A DNA stretch of 64,000 nt, taken from Acanthochlamys bracteata (taxonomy: Eukaryota; Streptophyta; Magnoliopsida; Pandanales; Velloziaceae). The stretch lies in assembly GCA_019914995.1 (NCBI GenBank), contig CM034134.1, positions 8,192,463-8,256,462 on the forward strand, written 5' to 3'. A program made the translations under genes and the position numbers. Shown in pieces: positions 44,348 to 56,941 of the stretch. The notes under the pieces were generated by a model that worked only from the letters and a program-made list of their open reading frames with translations, was not told the origin of the DNA and made no database searches. The stretch's first letter is position 1; the number at the start of each line of letters is the position of its first letter.

Positions 44348-45460
44348 CTACTGATTAATATGGAAATTATGGTTCTCCGTCGTCGACCACGGCCAGAAAT
44401 TCGAAGACTGATCGTCGACGATACCGCCGCATAACATGTTAGAGAAGCTTTGATCTTCTTGATGGTGACCATGAGCTGCTTGCTGCATTCCATTCTGTTG
44501 ATCATGATGATGAGGTAAATTTCCAGCTGCTGCTGCTGCTGCTGAGGCCGGCGGCCGGTACGCCGGAAAAAAGGAAATAATCTGTTGATGATCATGATGA
44601 AGTCTTGTATTTGTTCTTGAGATTTCAAGATTGATTTCAGATGTAGTGTTGCTGCACGATGCTTCTGTTTCTTTGTTCAAGTTTATTGGCTCCACTACAG
44701 TTGATATTGTTTCATTTCCTTTCAGTGCCAGTAGCTGTAAAAATTAAATTAATTATTAAACTAAACTGAAGAAATTGAAGAAATATAATCAACCAACATT
44801 GTAAAAGTTTATAAAAAAATTTTAAAAATTATTACCTCGGCTTGAAGCTTCTTGTTCTGAGATTGTAAAGCTTCATTCTCAGATCTTGCAAGTTCAAGCT
44901 CAGCTTTCAGTGATTCATAATCTTTCTCAAGCTGCTTCGTCTTCGACCTAGCCCTCCGGTTCTGAAACCAAATCGCAATCTGTCTCGGCTTCAATCCCAG
45001 CGCCCTCGCTAATTGCATCTTTCTCTCCGGCTCAAGTTTGTTTCCGATCTCGAAACTCCTCTCTAGTGCTTTCACTTGTTCAGCGTTCAGCCTCCGCTTC
45101 TTCTCACTACTACTCCCTGCTGCTGCTGCCGCACCGCCTGACCCCTCCTCGTCTGATAACTCCTCCTCCATGTTTGTTATACTATCTTCCATGATTCCTG
45201 AGTATGAACCACCTCCGGCAGCTCCTGATCTCTTCCCCATTATTCCTACTTATAAAATTAACCAGAAATATTATCGTTAAGTTGATTTCCTGAAATTATA
45301 AAACCTTCAACTACGTCTTACCTTGGAGAGGAGATGAAGATGAAGCATGGTGGTGATGAAGAACAAGATTGTTGTTGCTGTTGTTGTCGTCGTCAAGATT
45401 GGAAGATGATTGGATTTGAAGCATGAAGTTGTTAGGGTGGAAGAAGCCATTGAAGGTCAT
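44348..45460 (-). CDS. HD-Zip class I transcription factor (ATHB13/20/23 clade)
   Basis: Three exons on the minus strand (45322-45460, 44836-45245, 44348-44734) with GT-AG introns give 311 residues. The N-terminus [15 protein letters not shown] is the signature of the ATHB13/ATHB20/ATHB23/ATHB3 group. An acidic region precedes the homeodomain (about 94-153: [54 protein letters not shown]). A leucine zipper ([22 protein letters not shown]) and a C-terminal [13 protein letters not shown] motif shared with ATHB13 follow. The C-terminus ends with a WPW-type aromatic motif (FWPWS) that is a transactivation element in this clade. It acts in the nucleus on AATNATT pseudopalindromes. Oddity: the usual Trp in RARWKTKQ is Ser147, one base away (TCG for TGG). 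Confidence 0.93.
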
Positions 45461-45570
45461 TGCATTAAAACACTTATGAATTTTATTGAGTGAATCAAAA
45501 AAAAAAGGAATTTTTTTTTAAGCTTTCAAGAGCTAGCTAGCTTCATAGAACACAATATAGAAGGGAGATC

Positions 45571-45580
45571 TATATAGGTA
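45571..45580 (-). promoter_or_regulatory. TATA box of the HD-Zip gene
   Basis: Minus strand reads TACCTATATA, about 110 bases upstream of the start codon; a plausible TATA box for a short 5' UTR. Confidence 0.55.
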
Positions 45581-48500
45581 AACTATGACTTTGAAAAAAT
45601 ATGGAGCCATTGTTGTTTGTTGTTATTAGAACAAAAGAGAGAGAAAGAGAACATGGAAGATGTTTGTATTTTATAAAAACCTAGCTGGCCCATAAGTGTG
45701 AGTGTGTGAGTTGGAAGAATGCTTTGTGTTATGTTTTGCTTTTATAGAATATTATATGAAATTTTTTATAATATGTATAATGTTTCATGAAATGATATAA
45801 GATTTTTCTTTTTTTATGAAGAATGTGTGAAGTAGTGCATTGGGATTGATGTTTCAATCATGTAGTTAGTAGTAGAAGAGAGTATCAATCTTGGGTTCGG
45901 AGATCTCTCTTTGAATATTATGTATATTATCAGCCATTTTTTTATATATGCAATCAGATTTAGGTGAGGTTTGTGAATGTTTATAAAATAATAAAGCTTT
46001 TATAAATAAATTTATTTTATATAAAAAATTTTGTAAACAAATTTTTTCTTTATAAAAGTTTATTCTTAGTATTTTTATTTTTATATATTTATTTCTAAGA
46101 ACTCATTACTTTCTTACTAATTTTTTAAAATTCACTTTCTATAAAATTCATTTTCAAGCAAAATAATACATAGCTTCAGTTCTTAGAAGGATTTTTTATA
46201 AACAAACGTAAGCTAAAAGCAAAGTCACATCAATCAAGTACAATATTGATAATTATTGTGGATTCATTTGTTTCAAAATATCAAAAACTCCGATTGAAAG
46301 AAATGTCATGACTAATGAAAGGAAAGATATTAATAGATATGAAAAATCTTTATATCAAGCGTGAATATATTTTTAGTAATCTTATTGATGGAAAAAAAAA
46401 TTTTGTTAAAGAAGATTTTGATGTAAGTGATTTTTACCAATGTTAAAATAAGTTTCGAAAATATTATAACTAATTAATTATTATGAAATAAATTTATGAT
46501 AATAAATTTATATAATAAGTATAATAATTACATAAAAATAATTTCTGGTGAATATTCATGGAATAACTTATAGTGAGTAATTAAAGAAGCCTTGAATTAA
46601 AGCATTTTTTAATTTTTTAATTTATTTTCATTTAAGAGTTACTTTTAATTATTTTTACTAAAAATATTAAATTTGAATTATTAATAATATTTTTTATTTT
46701 AAAATAAATTATTTTAAGTTCAATAAACACACTATTAATGTTATTTTTTTTTTTGAGAGACTGGTCCCAGATAGAAGTAAAGCATGTGGAATCTTGTCAT
46801 GAAAAGGAATGGGGCCAAACACCTCTGCTATACCTGCTACATTTTGTTGCAGAGGTCTGCAAATCAACCAACACTCTCATGCACTCATTTGCTTATCACC
46901 ATGGGGTGGTTTAAAAAAATATTTTTTTTATTTCACTATTTTATTTTAATTTTTTATTTTTATATAAAAGTTTATAAAATAAATTATTATTTTAAAAATA
47001 GAAAAGTAAACTTATTTTGAAATAACGTTTTAAAATTTTTTATTTTAAGTATTCTGAAGCCGTTAATTACCCACAATATATAGGATGCGTTTGAAAGTAT
47101 TTATAAAATAAAATTTTTTTTTAATAAAAGATGTTTTAAGATTTTCTAAATGAATTTTATTTTTTTTATTTTTTAAAAAAATAAAAAAATATACAATAAA
47201 AAATCTTTTTACAGAAATTCTTTTAAATTTTTTAATTTTTAAATAAATTTTCTAAATATTTATTAAATATATATTAAATATATAATTAAAAATTAAAAAT
47301 TCCGTTAAAAGAATGCTAAGCCAAACGGGCTCATATTCTTGACTAGTTGAATCATTCTTTTGGTTGTCTGAGAGAGTTTATAAAGTAAATTATTTGTATA
47401 ATAAAAAATATATTTATTTTATTTAATGAACAAGTTTTTTTTTTCAATTTAAATTTTTAAAAAATAATAAAATAAGTAATAAAAATTTTTATATATAAAA
47501 AAATTTATAAAATTATAAAATTAAAAATAATTAAAAATATATAATAAAAAATTATTTAAAAAGTTTTTGAATAAACTTCGCCAAACAGTCTTGTTGAAGA
47601 TATTTTGGGTCACATAGTTGGGTCTCTTTATTATCATATAAAAATAATCTGGTTAGATGTGAAGTAACTCGGAGGTCGTTTGAAATTATTTTTGAATTTT
47701 TTTGAAATAAAAAATATTTTTATTTTTAAAAAAATAAAAATACATAATAAAAAATTTTATTATGTAAAATTTTTTTATAGTTTTTAAATTTTTAAATAAT
47801 TTTTATATATTTAAAAAATATATATTAAATATATAAAATAAAATAAATAAAAGTTATTTAAACTAAGAGCGTATTTATCAACACTCAAAATTTAATTTTT
47901 TTAAACTTATTTTCAATATAAAATATGTAAAAAATTTTTATAAAATTTATTTATTAATAAAAAATTTTAAATTTTATTTTTAAAATTTACTATTAATATA
48001 TAATTTTATTTTTTATTAAATATTTGTAATTTTTAATTTAATTTTTCAAATTTATTTTTAAAAAATTCACTTCATTTATATTTTTATCAAGTAAACACGC
48101 CCAAAGCCAAACAGCTACTCAATGATTGTCAGTGTGTAATGATAATGCTGACAAGACGGATTCCTATTTTAGCTACATTGAGTTTAAACGTTAACAAATT
48201 AACTGACTAACATCAACTGTTTAACTAGAGAGAGAACCTACGCCAAGAGCATGTTTGTACTTCAATCGAAAGTATACTTATTTTAAAATAATATATTTAT
48301 TTTGGTAATATTTTTTGTATAATTTTAAATATTTTACTTGTACGTAGACGTGTTCAAAAGTTATATAGGGTGCGTTTGAAAAAACATTTTTGAGACACTT
48401 ATTTTTATTTTTTATTTTATTTTTAAATATATTTTTTATAAATATATAAAGAAATATTTTAAAAATATAAAATTTTTTTTGTATAGGTGCGTTTGAAAAA

Positions 48501-51500
48501 ACGTTTTCCAAAATACTAATTTTTATTTTTTTATTTCATATTTTTAATACATCTTTTATTAAAGATATAAAAATTTATTTAAAAATAAAAAAATTTACGT
48601 AGTATTTTTTTATTATTTAATTTTATTTTTTGATACAAATTAATTTTTGTTTTTCAAAAAAATAAGAATAATTTTTATTTTAAAAAATTATATTTTATAA
48701 ACACTTCCAAACGTTCCTAATATATTATTTGACTATACTTTTTTAGAAATATTTTAATTTTAAAATATTATTTATAAATTAAAAAAAATTTTATATCATA
48801 AATTTCTATTATTTTTTAAATAAAAAATTTTATTGTTTAAATAAAGTCAAAATAATTTTATTTCAAAAAATATTTTATAATCACTTTTAAAACGCCTCCA
48901 TAAATTATACGGTAATTGCTGTGTCGACGTGGTCACCTGCGATGCCAAATGCACTCACTTTACATAAACTCCTACTTGTTCTTTTAGAAAAAAGAAATTA
49001 TATAAAACTAAATATTATAAATAATATCGTTATGAGTGAATTTAATATTAATGTTTTCTAATAAATAAATTACAAATAATTTTTTATATTTTTAATGCAG
49101 TTAGAAGTAAGCCCAAAGTGATGATTTAGTAAAACAATATGAATTATAAGAATTAAAAAAAAAAGTACATCTATAGTATGGTACTTAGCTTCCATAACTC
49201 GGTCGCTTTAAATATTCTTTTATTCTTTAACTAAAAAAATAAAAAATTGAATTGATATAATGTTTTTCTAAATAAAAAAATCTAGCAATTCTAGAACTTT
49301 GTCGATAGATTTAGGCCCAAAATATAGTTGCTGGGCTTCTAGTTTGATAACAGTTTGACGCCGATGAAGGCCCAATCTAATTGGATTCAAATGAAGTGGA
49401 TCCATATTTGAAACAATTATATAGCTAACTATTATAACAATCCTTCCCATTGAAAGTTTTTTAAAGTTATTTTTAAAAGAATTATTTTACAAAATATGTT
49501 CTTTTACTGGAAAGTAATTTTTCAAAAATTTATATTTAGATAATTTCTTTTTTTATAATATTTTACTTTTATAATAAAAATATTTATTCATTAAAAAATC
49601 ACATTTGAAGGGGAAACAAAGATACCCTTAGAACTTGTTTAATTTTTGAAAGTGATCCCATTATCCCATAATAAATTTCTGACAAATAAATTTTTAAAAA
49701 ATTAAATTACTAAAACATAAGTTTATACAAATAAATTTACAAAAATAAATAATAAATCATTTGAAATTTATTTTTTAGCTGAAAAAATAAATATGAATAA
49801 AATAAAAATATAGTTGGTATCATATAACAAAATTCATGGAAAGACAAGCATGTTTGGGGGAGCTTTTTTCTCCCAACTTTTTATTTCATGTTTCTTAATA
49901 AAGATTTTAAAATATTTTACAGATTTTTTTTTAAATTTTAAAAATATAGAAAAATTTTACGTCGTAAAATCTTATTATTAATTATTCTTATTATTTTTTT
50001 AAAGTAAAAAAAATAAAACTTATTTTTTAAAAATTATCAAAAATCTTTCCCTTTTGAAAAAGCTTTTTTTCAATAAGAACTCCCAAACATTCCCCACAAG
50101 CTCAATAATAAGAGGCCAGAAAAATTCCTTAAAAATTTAAATGTTTTGCGATGAATTAAACAAGCAATAATTCCACTTGATTGAGATACATGCAATTAAT
50201 AAGATTAACAACATTGTTAAATTAAAATTTATTTTGAACATCTGTTAGTGGGGAAGCATGAACAAATTAATTCACTAATTAATTTAATTTGTTCCCTAGG
50301 TTCTTGCCTGCCATGGAATCACTCTAGCAAATCCCTTTTCTCTTGATCCAAGGTTGTCAAGCACAATACTTAAATTTTCAAAAAGATAAATAATCCAACA
50401 ATGCTTATTATTAATTACAGTTTGAATACATATTTCTAAGAAAACAAATATTATGAATGTTTATAAAAAAAATTCTATTATTGTAAAATGTGTGCTTTTG
50501 TTTTTAGAGATTGTTAAAAGATCTAATTCCATATTCGCTTACCAATAGCCGTATTATAAAATTTTAACCCTGTTTGGCATTACTTACTAAAAAAATAATT
50601 TTTTAATTTTTATTTTTTAATATATATGTTATAAATATATAAAAAATTTATTTAAATTTTAGAAGGAGTAAAAAAATTCTACTTAATGAGATATTTTTAT
50701 TACATATTTTTATTTTTTTTGAAAGTAAAAACAAATAAAATTTATTTATAAAAAAAATAAAAATATATTTTATTTCAGAAAGATTTTATTTCATAGACAT
50801 ATCAAATGCCTCCTTAAAAATGCTTATAAAAGTGAGATACATAATATTTTTATCTTATTTAAAAAATAAATTTTATTTTTTTATTCTATAATAATAATAA
50901 TAATAATAATAATTTTACAATATAATCTTTTTATATTTTCTTATGATATGAAATTAAAAAATGCTTTTCTGGAAAGTAACGTCAATCACATCATTAGATT
51001 TACTCGACTTATTGACAATTAGTTTTAAGATTGATCATAAATCATATGCTACAATTGCAAATTAGTCCGAATCGATCAAAATATAGGCTAAAGTCACGTT
51101 GAGCTAAACTCAAATTTATAAAAATGGGTTTCTTGACTTTTAAGAGTTACAAAGATCAAATATACTCTTTATCTTAACTTTAGCATGAATCAAATTAAAG
51201 TTTTTCAAAAAAGAATTAATTTCTCCATAAATGGTAAATGAGAATTAGGTAGTCAAAACTTTATTACACTAATTAATCAAGGTTGTTGTTCTCCTGTGAT
51301 ACTTTCAATTTCTCCAACCTACTTTAACTCTCTTTATTATTATTTTGTTTGAAAGTTAACCTTTAAGCCAAACCAACTTCACCTATTTATTTCTTTTCCA
51401 AAAAAATCCACAAAAAAATACCTACAAGATTCAAGTTTGTGAAAGTGTTCTTCATGAAGAAAAACAATGACACTTTATATAGTTTTTAAAAAGATGCTTT

Positions 51501-51770
51501 TTTTCATAAAATTCGCCGGAAATCTCGCCGGAGAAAGTTTTATGAAAATTAGTTTTTATCACTAAGAGTAAAACAATATTTAATATTGTAACCATTGAAC
51601 AAATTGCCAACTTTTATTGTTTCTTATTTTTATTTTGTCATGAAGAACTTCCAAACTTCATGGGGTCTTTTAAGTCTTCTTCTTACAAATACTGTTCATT
51701 TCATTTTGTTTCATGCTCACCAACTCATTTCATCACACTTCTTTCAATTTCTTGACTCTTTCATTTATTT
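45581..51770. other. long AT-rich intergenic region full of MITE-like insertions
   Basis: About 6 kb without a supportable gene. It consists of many short AT-rich blocks bounded by TGCGTTTGAAA or CCAAACG-type ends (for example 47086-47325, 47874-48105, 48362-48720, 50570-50815) and an (ATA)n tract at 50888-50913. The right end is the promoter of the glutaredoxin-domain gene. Confidence 0.6.
47874..48105. mobile_element. AT-rich MITE, GGCGTGTTTAC family, copy B (inverted)
   Basis: Left end GAGCGTATTTATCAACACTC, right end CAAGTAAACACGCCC. This corresponds to the reverse complement of the element at 19512-19752, including AAAATTTA near the GAGCG end and an ACTTCATTTA-type motif near the other end. 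Confidence 0.5.
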
Positions 51771-51777
51771 TATAAAA
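51771..51777 (+). promoter_or_regulatory. TATA-like box of the glutaredoxin-domain gene
   Basis: TATAAAA at about 270 bases before the start codon, followed by a pyrimidine-rich leader. This is the best TATA candidate in the region. Confidence 0.4.
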
Positions 51778-52041
51778 AAAACCAAACAAAAAAGAAAAGT
51801 TCAAAACTTTGAATTTATTCTTTATTGAAATTCAAAACTTGGGTTTTAATTTCTTCTCTATTCTGTTCAAGAAGTTTGCTGAATTTCATTTCTTTTCATG
51901 TTTCTTTGAATCCCTTGTTTCTTGATTCAAGCCTTCTTTTTTTTGCTGTTTTTTGTTTTGAATAATCTTATTCACTCTCTTTGTTTGGATTTCGAGAGTT
52001 CTTTTTTTTTCACAAAAATTCTGCAACAAATTTGTTCTGAA

Positions 52042-53157
52042 ATGGGATGCACAAGCTCGAAACAGCAACGACCACGTCACGACCGTCGCGCTACGGTATC
52101 ACCGTACAACCGTAGCTCATCTCTACCAGTTCCTCGCCGGAAATCTCACCCCCACCGGAACTCTTTCACTTCCGGTAGTGAACTCCAGCACCTTGTATCT
52201 CTCACATCATCAACTATCGGTTCTCTTGATCTCGATTTCGATCCAAGTGCAGACGAAGGAATCATGAAGGCGTCCAACGACAAGGACGAAATCATCCAGA
52301 AGGCGAAATCTTTCTCGGCAATGATCGATCGTAGGATTCTGAAAACTCCGACAATTACTCCGCCCAACGAGCCAGAGACGATCAATGCCTGGGAACTCAT
52401 GTCTGGTCTCGAAGACTTGCCCTCGCCACCGCCCCAGTTCTCATTCCTCTCTGTTTCAGGCGATCAAAAACAGAGCAGCAACAAAGCTGACGCAGTTGCT
52501 TATCAGATCATGTTAGATTTCGATGCGTCGGTGGAGCCTCCATCAGCAGATCCGATAAAAGCCGGCATCGTTAAAGCAAGAATAGAAGAGCTCAACGAAA
52601 AGATGGCGGCAGCGAAGAAGGCTAAATATTTGGCCGGCGGTGAAGGGAAAGTAGTGTTTTACTTCACTAGTTTACGTGGAATCCGAAAAACATACGAGGA
52701 TTGCTCGGTTACTCACGTTATATTGAAAGGATACAGCGTCAAAATCGACGAGCGAGACGTGTCGATGGACGCAGGGTTCAGGCAGCAGTTGACACAAGCA
52801 CTTGGAAATGACTACATCGCCGGAAAACTCCCTATAGTTTTCGCCGACGGGAAGTATATAGGCGGGACTGAGGAAATCAAACTAATGCATGAGGCTGGAA
52901 AACTTGCGACGGAGTTAGAAAATTGTGAGAATATTCCTATAACGAAAGACGGCAACGGAAGAGGAGTTTGTGAAAGGTGTGGTGATGTAAGGTTTGTTCC
53001 TTGTGAAACTTGTTCAGGTAGTTGTAAAATTTTCATGGAATATTCCGATGATGAAGATGGAGATGATGAAGACGGCGGTGAAGAGGGATCAGGAGGGTTC
53101 CGGCGATGCCCCGATTGTAATGAAAATGGACTCGTTAGGTGCTCTCTTTGCTGTTGA
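52042..53157 (+). CDS. glutaredoxin-domain protein with C-terminal zinc finger (At3g57070-like)
   Basis: Single-exon 371-residue protein. The start is the ATG at 52042. It gives MGCTSSKQQRP, a classic N-myristoylation site, while the open frame upstream has no ATG. A basic/Ser-rich N-terminal region with an INAWELMSGLED motif is followed by a glutaredoxin-like fold at about 205-310 (KVVFYFTSLRGIRKTYEDC, GKLPIVFADGKYIGGTEEI). In place of the CPYC active site it has TSLRG with a later lone Cys. The C-terminal end has four CxxC-like pairs (CERCG, CETCSGSCK, CPDCNENG, CSLC), a DnaJ-type zinc-binding module split by an acidic Asp/Glu stretch. This plant family is probably membrane-associated. A redox function is doubtful and its biochemistry is little known. 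Confidence 0.9.
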   Translation: MGCTSSKQQRPRHDRRATVSPYNRSSSLPVPRRKSHPHRNSFTSGSELQHLVSLTSSTIGSLDLDFDPSADEGIMKASNDKDEIIQKAKSFSAMIDRRILKTPTITPPNEPETINAWELMSGLEDLPSPPPQFSFLSVSGDQKQSSNKADAVAYQIMLDFDASVEPPSADPIKAGIVKARIEELNEKMAAAKKAKYLAGGEGKVVFYFTSLRGIRKTYEDCSVTHVILKGYSVKIDERDVSMDAGFRQQLTQALGNDYIAGKLPIVFADGKYIGGTEEIKLMHEAGKLATELENCENIPITKDGNGRGVCERCGDVRFVPCETCSGSCKIFMEYSDDEDGDDEDGGEEGSGGFRRCPDCNENGLVRCSLCC

Positions 53158-53721
53158 TCGTTGTTGTAGTGATTGCTACCATCAATCATTCCAACGAAGA
53201 TAATGTTGTAAGTTCTTTGAAAGAAATTTGTTTTGGTTTTTCTTTTTTATTTATGAAGGAATTTTTCATGTATGAGTTTGTAATGAAAATTAAATACCAA
53301 ATTAAGATTGAATACAAAAGCTTTCGGAAAGTGTCAATTCCACACTGATTATATTAAATCGTAAACCTTCTCTTCTAATAATCAATTTGTATTAATGAAC
53401 TTTTTTCTTTTCATAATAAGGTAGTGTATACTCTATGCGAAAAAAAAATCTGCAAAAAGTTATGTAGAAATACTTCAACTATATACTAAGTTTTTTTTTT
53501 ATTAAGAGATAATAAATTTGAGCTCAAAACGAAGAAGAGTTCTTGTATTTCACAGAACTCAACTCTCATTACATTAAGCAACTTTTCTCTCTTTCTTCCT
53601 TCTTTTTTTTTTTTTTTTTTTTTTTTGTGTTTCTTCTCTCAATAGAAAAAACTTAAGCAGGAACACCAGTTGAAACTGCAGCGATTATCTCTGTAAGTGG
53701 TGATAAATTTAATGTTTTCTA
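53158..53721. other. convergent intergenic spacer
   Basis: 3' flanks of the glutaredoxin-domain gene and the sucrose transporter. Includes an uninterrupted poly-T of about 24 bases at 53603-53626 (poly-A on the transporter strand). No gene. Confidence 0.6.
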
Positions 53722-55762
53722 TCAGTGACCGGCGTTGGAGACGCTGCTGGTGAATGCCTTCTTGGAGACCTTCGGAAGCAGTACAACTGCCAAGACGGCG
53801 CCTATTAAGGCGAAACCAGCAGCTAGTGCAAACGCCGGAAGGTTTCCTCCTCCAAAAAGCGCATCCCATGGACCTGCGCCTAACGCGATAATCACTTGAG
53901 GTACAACGATGGAAATGTTCAGGACACCAGTGCAGAGACCCTGGCCACCTCCGCTGTTGATTGCCATGTTTGCAGCGTACGCGAACGGTATACTGAATAA
54001 AACCTGCATCCATTTATCGGAAAAACATTTTTTATCTGAATTCTGAACTTTTTTGTTTTTCGAATTTGAGAACGGGCCAGGGAAATCTACGGAGAGTTGT
54101 TAATTCTTACCGCAAGAGGCATGCCAAAGAAGGCAATGACAACAGTGGCAGCGATCTTGACGTTCTCAGGTGCTCCGAGTTGCGGGTACTTCGCAGAGAC
54201 CTTGCTGATAATTACCAAACCAATCATCGCGACGACGACCATGAAGTTGCTGATTGCCCAAACAATCTTAGCAGTGAACTTCTTGCAGAGAGGCGAGATC
54301 AGGAACGAAGAGATCGCCAAGACAATCTGCAGTTGGGTAAGTTGTTATAAGAAACTTTCACCGTCGATTCAAATGAGAAAGCAATACGAAATTCGGGGTA
54401 TCTTACGGAGTTGAAGATCAAGGCGGTAGCGCCTTCTCTGACGCCGATATCGAACATAACTGCCTCAGCAGGAGTGCCCTGAGGGTTGCCGTGGAAAATT
54501 TCGCGTCCCATCCAGTCAGTGTTGTACAAGAAGTACGGGAACCACGAGAGCTACCAAGAAACAACGGAGTTCAATTAATGGAACGTCTCGGAGAAAATGT
54601 ACTCGGTTATGTTTTGGTAAGACAATGGAAAGGCGTAAATATAGCGTACCCAGGTGATGGCAGTGACAAGGAGCACTTGGAGCATTCCAGGAGGCAAGTG
54701 CTTGAAAGCGGAGAAGACACCAAAGACACCGGTGCTACCTTCGGCTTCCAACCTCTCGTAGTCCTCCTCGCTCAATGGTGTTTCTTTCGCGAAGATCAAC
54801 GTCACTGTCATACAGAACAGCAGGAAAATCTGACATAGGAGAAAACTTCTCAGTAAATCCGCATCAGAATTAAAATCATTGATGAGGATTAATGAATGAA
54901 AACTTACGATGGCAATCAAGAAGGCACCCTTCAAATTGGCACAGGCTTCGCAGCAAGCGGCGGTTTTAAGGAACGGGAACCACTTGTGCCAATTCCCTGT
55001 AGCACCTGCGGAGTAGCCGAGAATGTTTCCTATAGCCATCCAGGTACAGAAGATGGCATTCGTGGCGTCCGGTCCGTAGTGCCCTGCGATATCTGCCATG
55101 AGTGCCCGAGCTGGTCCTTGAGCGGCATTGTTGGAGAAATCGAGTATCCAGAAACCAGCAACATAAATCATCGCAGCGTGCCAACGCGGACCGCGGTAGA
55201 TACTGCAGTGCTCCTTCGTATCCCCAAGTTTATACCCGAGATCCGAAGAAAATGCGATTAACATCACCTGAAAAGAAAAACCCGACAAATCCGAATCAAA
55301 AACACAAGATTGATATCAACATAAAATCAGAAAAAATTTTGAAAAAAAAAATGATCGGATACTTACGGCTGTGCAGATGAGAAGACACCCTGCTAAAATG
55401 AAAGGCCTTCTCCTTCCTAAAGCGCAACGCATTCTGTCGCTCCAGTACCCGACCAAAGGTTGAACGACGAATCCAGCAACCGGTCCACATAGCCAAATTA
55501 TAGATGATAACGTATGCGATAATCCAAGAGTCTAAGATCCACAGTAATCATCGAAAATTATACGCAAAAATTCAAGATCTCATAGAAATAAAAATAAACG
55601 AAAACGGTCGATGATCACCTGAACGTAAGGAGTTAATAGAGATAACTGCAAGGCCCAGCCGTACTGAATACCGCCCGCGACCATGCAGGAGAAGAAAACT
55701 CTAACGAAGCTCATGTCAGATCCACGGAAGCTTCCAGAAGCCGGACTCTTGCTGATCTCCAT
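53722..55762 (-). CDS. sucrose/H+ symporter (SUT/SUC family)
   Basis: Seven exons on the minus strand (55619-55762, 55367-55531, 54908-55267, 54650-54829, 54407-54550, 54111-54326, 53722-54003) give 496 residues. Every intron is GT-AG and in phase 0. It is a twelve-helix MFS transporter that loads sucrose across the plasma membrane or tonoplast. Family signatures: [16 protein letters not shown] (helix 1), [18 protein letters not shown] with the conserved His, [57 protein letters not shown] and SGGGQG with [14 protein letters not shown]. Exon 3 ([45 protein letters not shown]) is most like the SUC3/SUT2 type, but the long central loop of that type is absent, so the subclade is unsure. Confidence 0.93.
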
Positions 55763-56941
55763 CGGGAATTTTTTTTATTTCTGCAGCTGTTATTAACGGT
55801 CACCGTCTTGTTTCGTCCGTACTCCTCCTCTCCAGAATTTCTCCAAGAACTTTATTTTCGACGGAAAATCAAGCACCAAGCTCCGTTCTCGGCCGGTGCT
55901 TCGAGTAAATTTATTTGATTTTATTGGAAAAGTTTATTTTGGAGGAGGAGATTTGGAGTACATTTCCGGCGGTGAGCTGCAATGAATCATTTCAATACCC
56001 AATATATACATCAACAGTAACGGTATACTGCTCCATAAGAACAGCGTAATTTAAAATCACACGAAATTTTAATGGTGGGACTTTGTACACGTAGATAGAT
56101 TATGATATGTTAGAATGAGAATGAGGAATAGTTGAGGGACAACCGTTGGAGATGGCGGGAGATTCGGTTCAGGTTAGTATGAACCGGTGGTGGGAAGTAT
56201 TTTTAGTCAACCCAGATTGGTTCGGTTTGTTTGTTTTATTTGTTTTACATGGATAGAAATTGATTCAATTATGGACTAAATTGGTCTAAATATAGATTGT
56301 TTTTGTTTAATTAATTCAATAGTGTTGTAAATGGAGCTTATAAATTTATAAAAGATTTTATTAATTCATCAATTACTTTGAATTATTTATTTTTTTCAGT
56401 TTTCGGTAAAATTATGGATTAGATTTGTGTAAAACTAGAATCCTGTTAAATAATGTTATTAAATTGAATTGTAATCTTTTCTTATATTTATTACAAATTG
56501 AATTTATATTTATTACTTCTTTAATTAATGGTTCAGGATAGGAACGATATAACTGTGTAATTAATGGCATGATTGATTAGGGTTAGACTAATCGTTGATT
56601 ACAAAATTAACGAAATGCAAAAATTTCTTTTTAAGTATTTACTTTGTTTAATGAGCACAGTTAGACATAAGCAAAAATTAATTAAATCTGAAAATTATTA
56701 GTTTATTTTCAACTATATAGGAATAAATTTGCGAAACAATCCTTATACTTAAACAGTATTACATTCCATAAATACAATAGATCCACAGAGAAATATACGG
56801 CAGGTATACACAGCACACAATTTTCAACTACAATACGATAGTAACATTCGGATATAAAATCTAATTTTATAGCAAACCTAGATATAAAACAATATTCCTC
56901 GAACTATATTCTGTATATATGAAACTAACGCGAACACACCC
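55763..56941. other. sucrose transporter promoter and spacer
   Basis: 5' flank of the transporter and 3' flank of the RRM gene; no gene and no clear TATA box that decides the start. Confidence 0.5.

Noticed and set aside
51922..52041. N-terminal extension of the glutaredoxin-domain protein
   Set aside because: No ATG in the extension; the MGCTSS start at 52042 fits the family and myristoylation.
53102..53203. Frames running past the stop of the glutaredoxin-domain gene
   Set aside because: Other-frame shadows; the CSLCC ending and TGA at 53155-53157 are the natural end.
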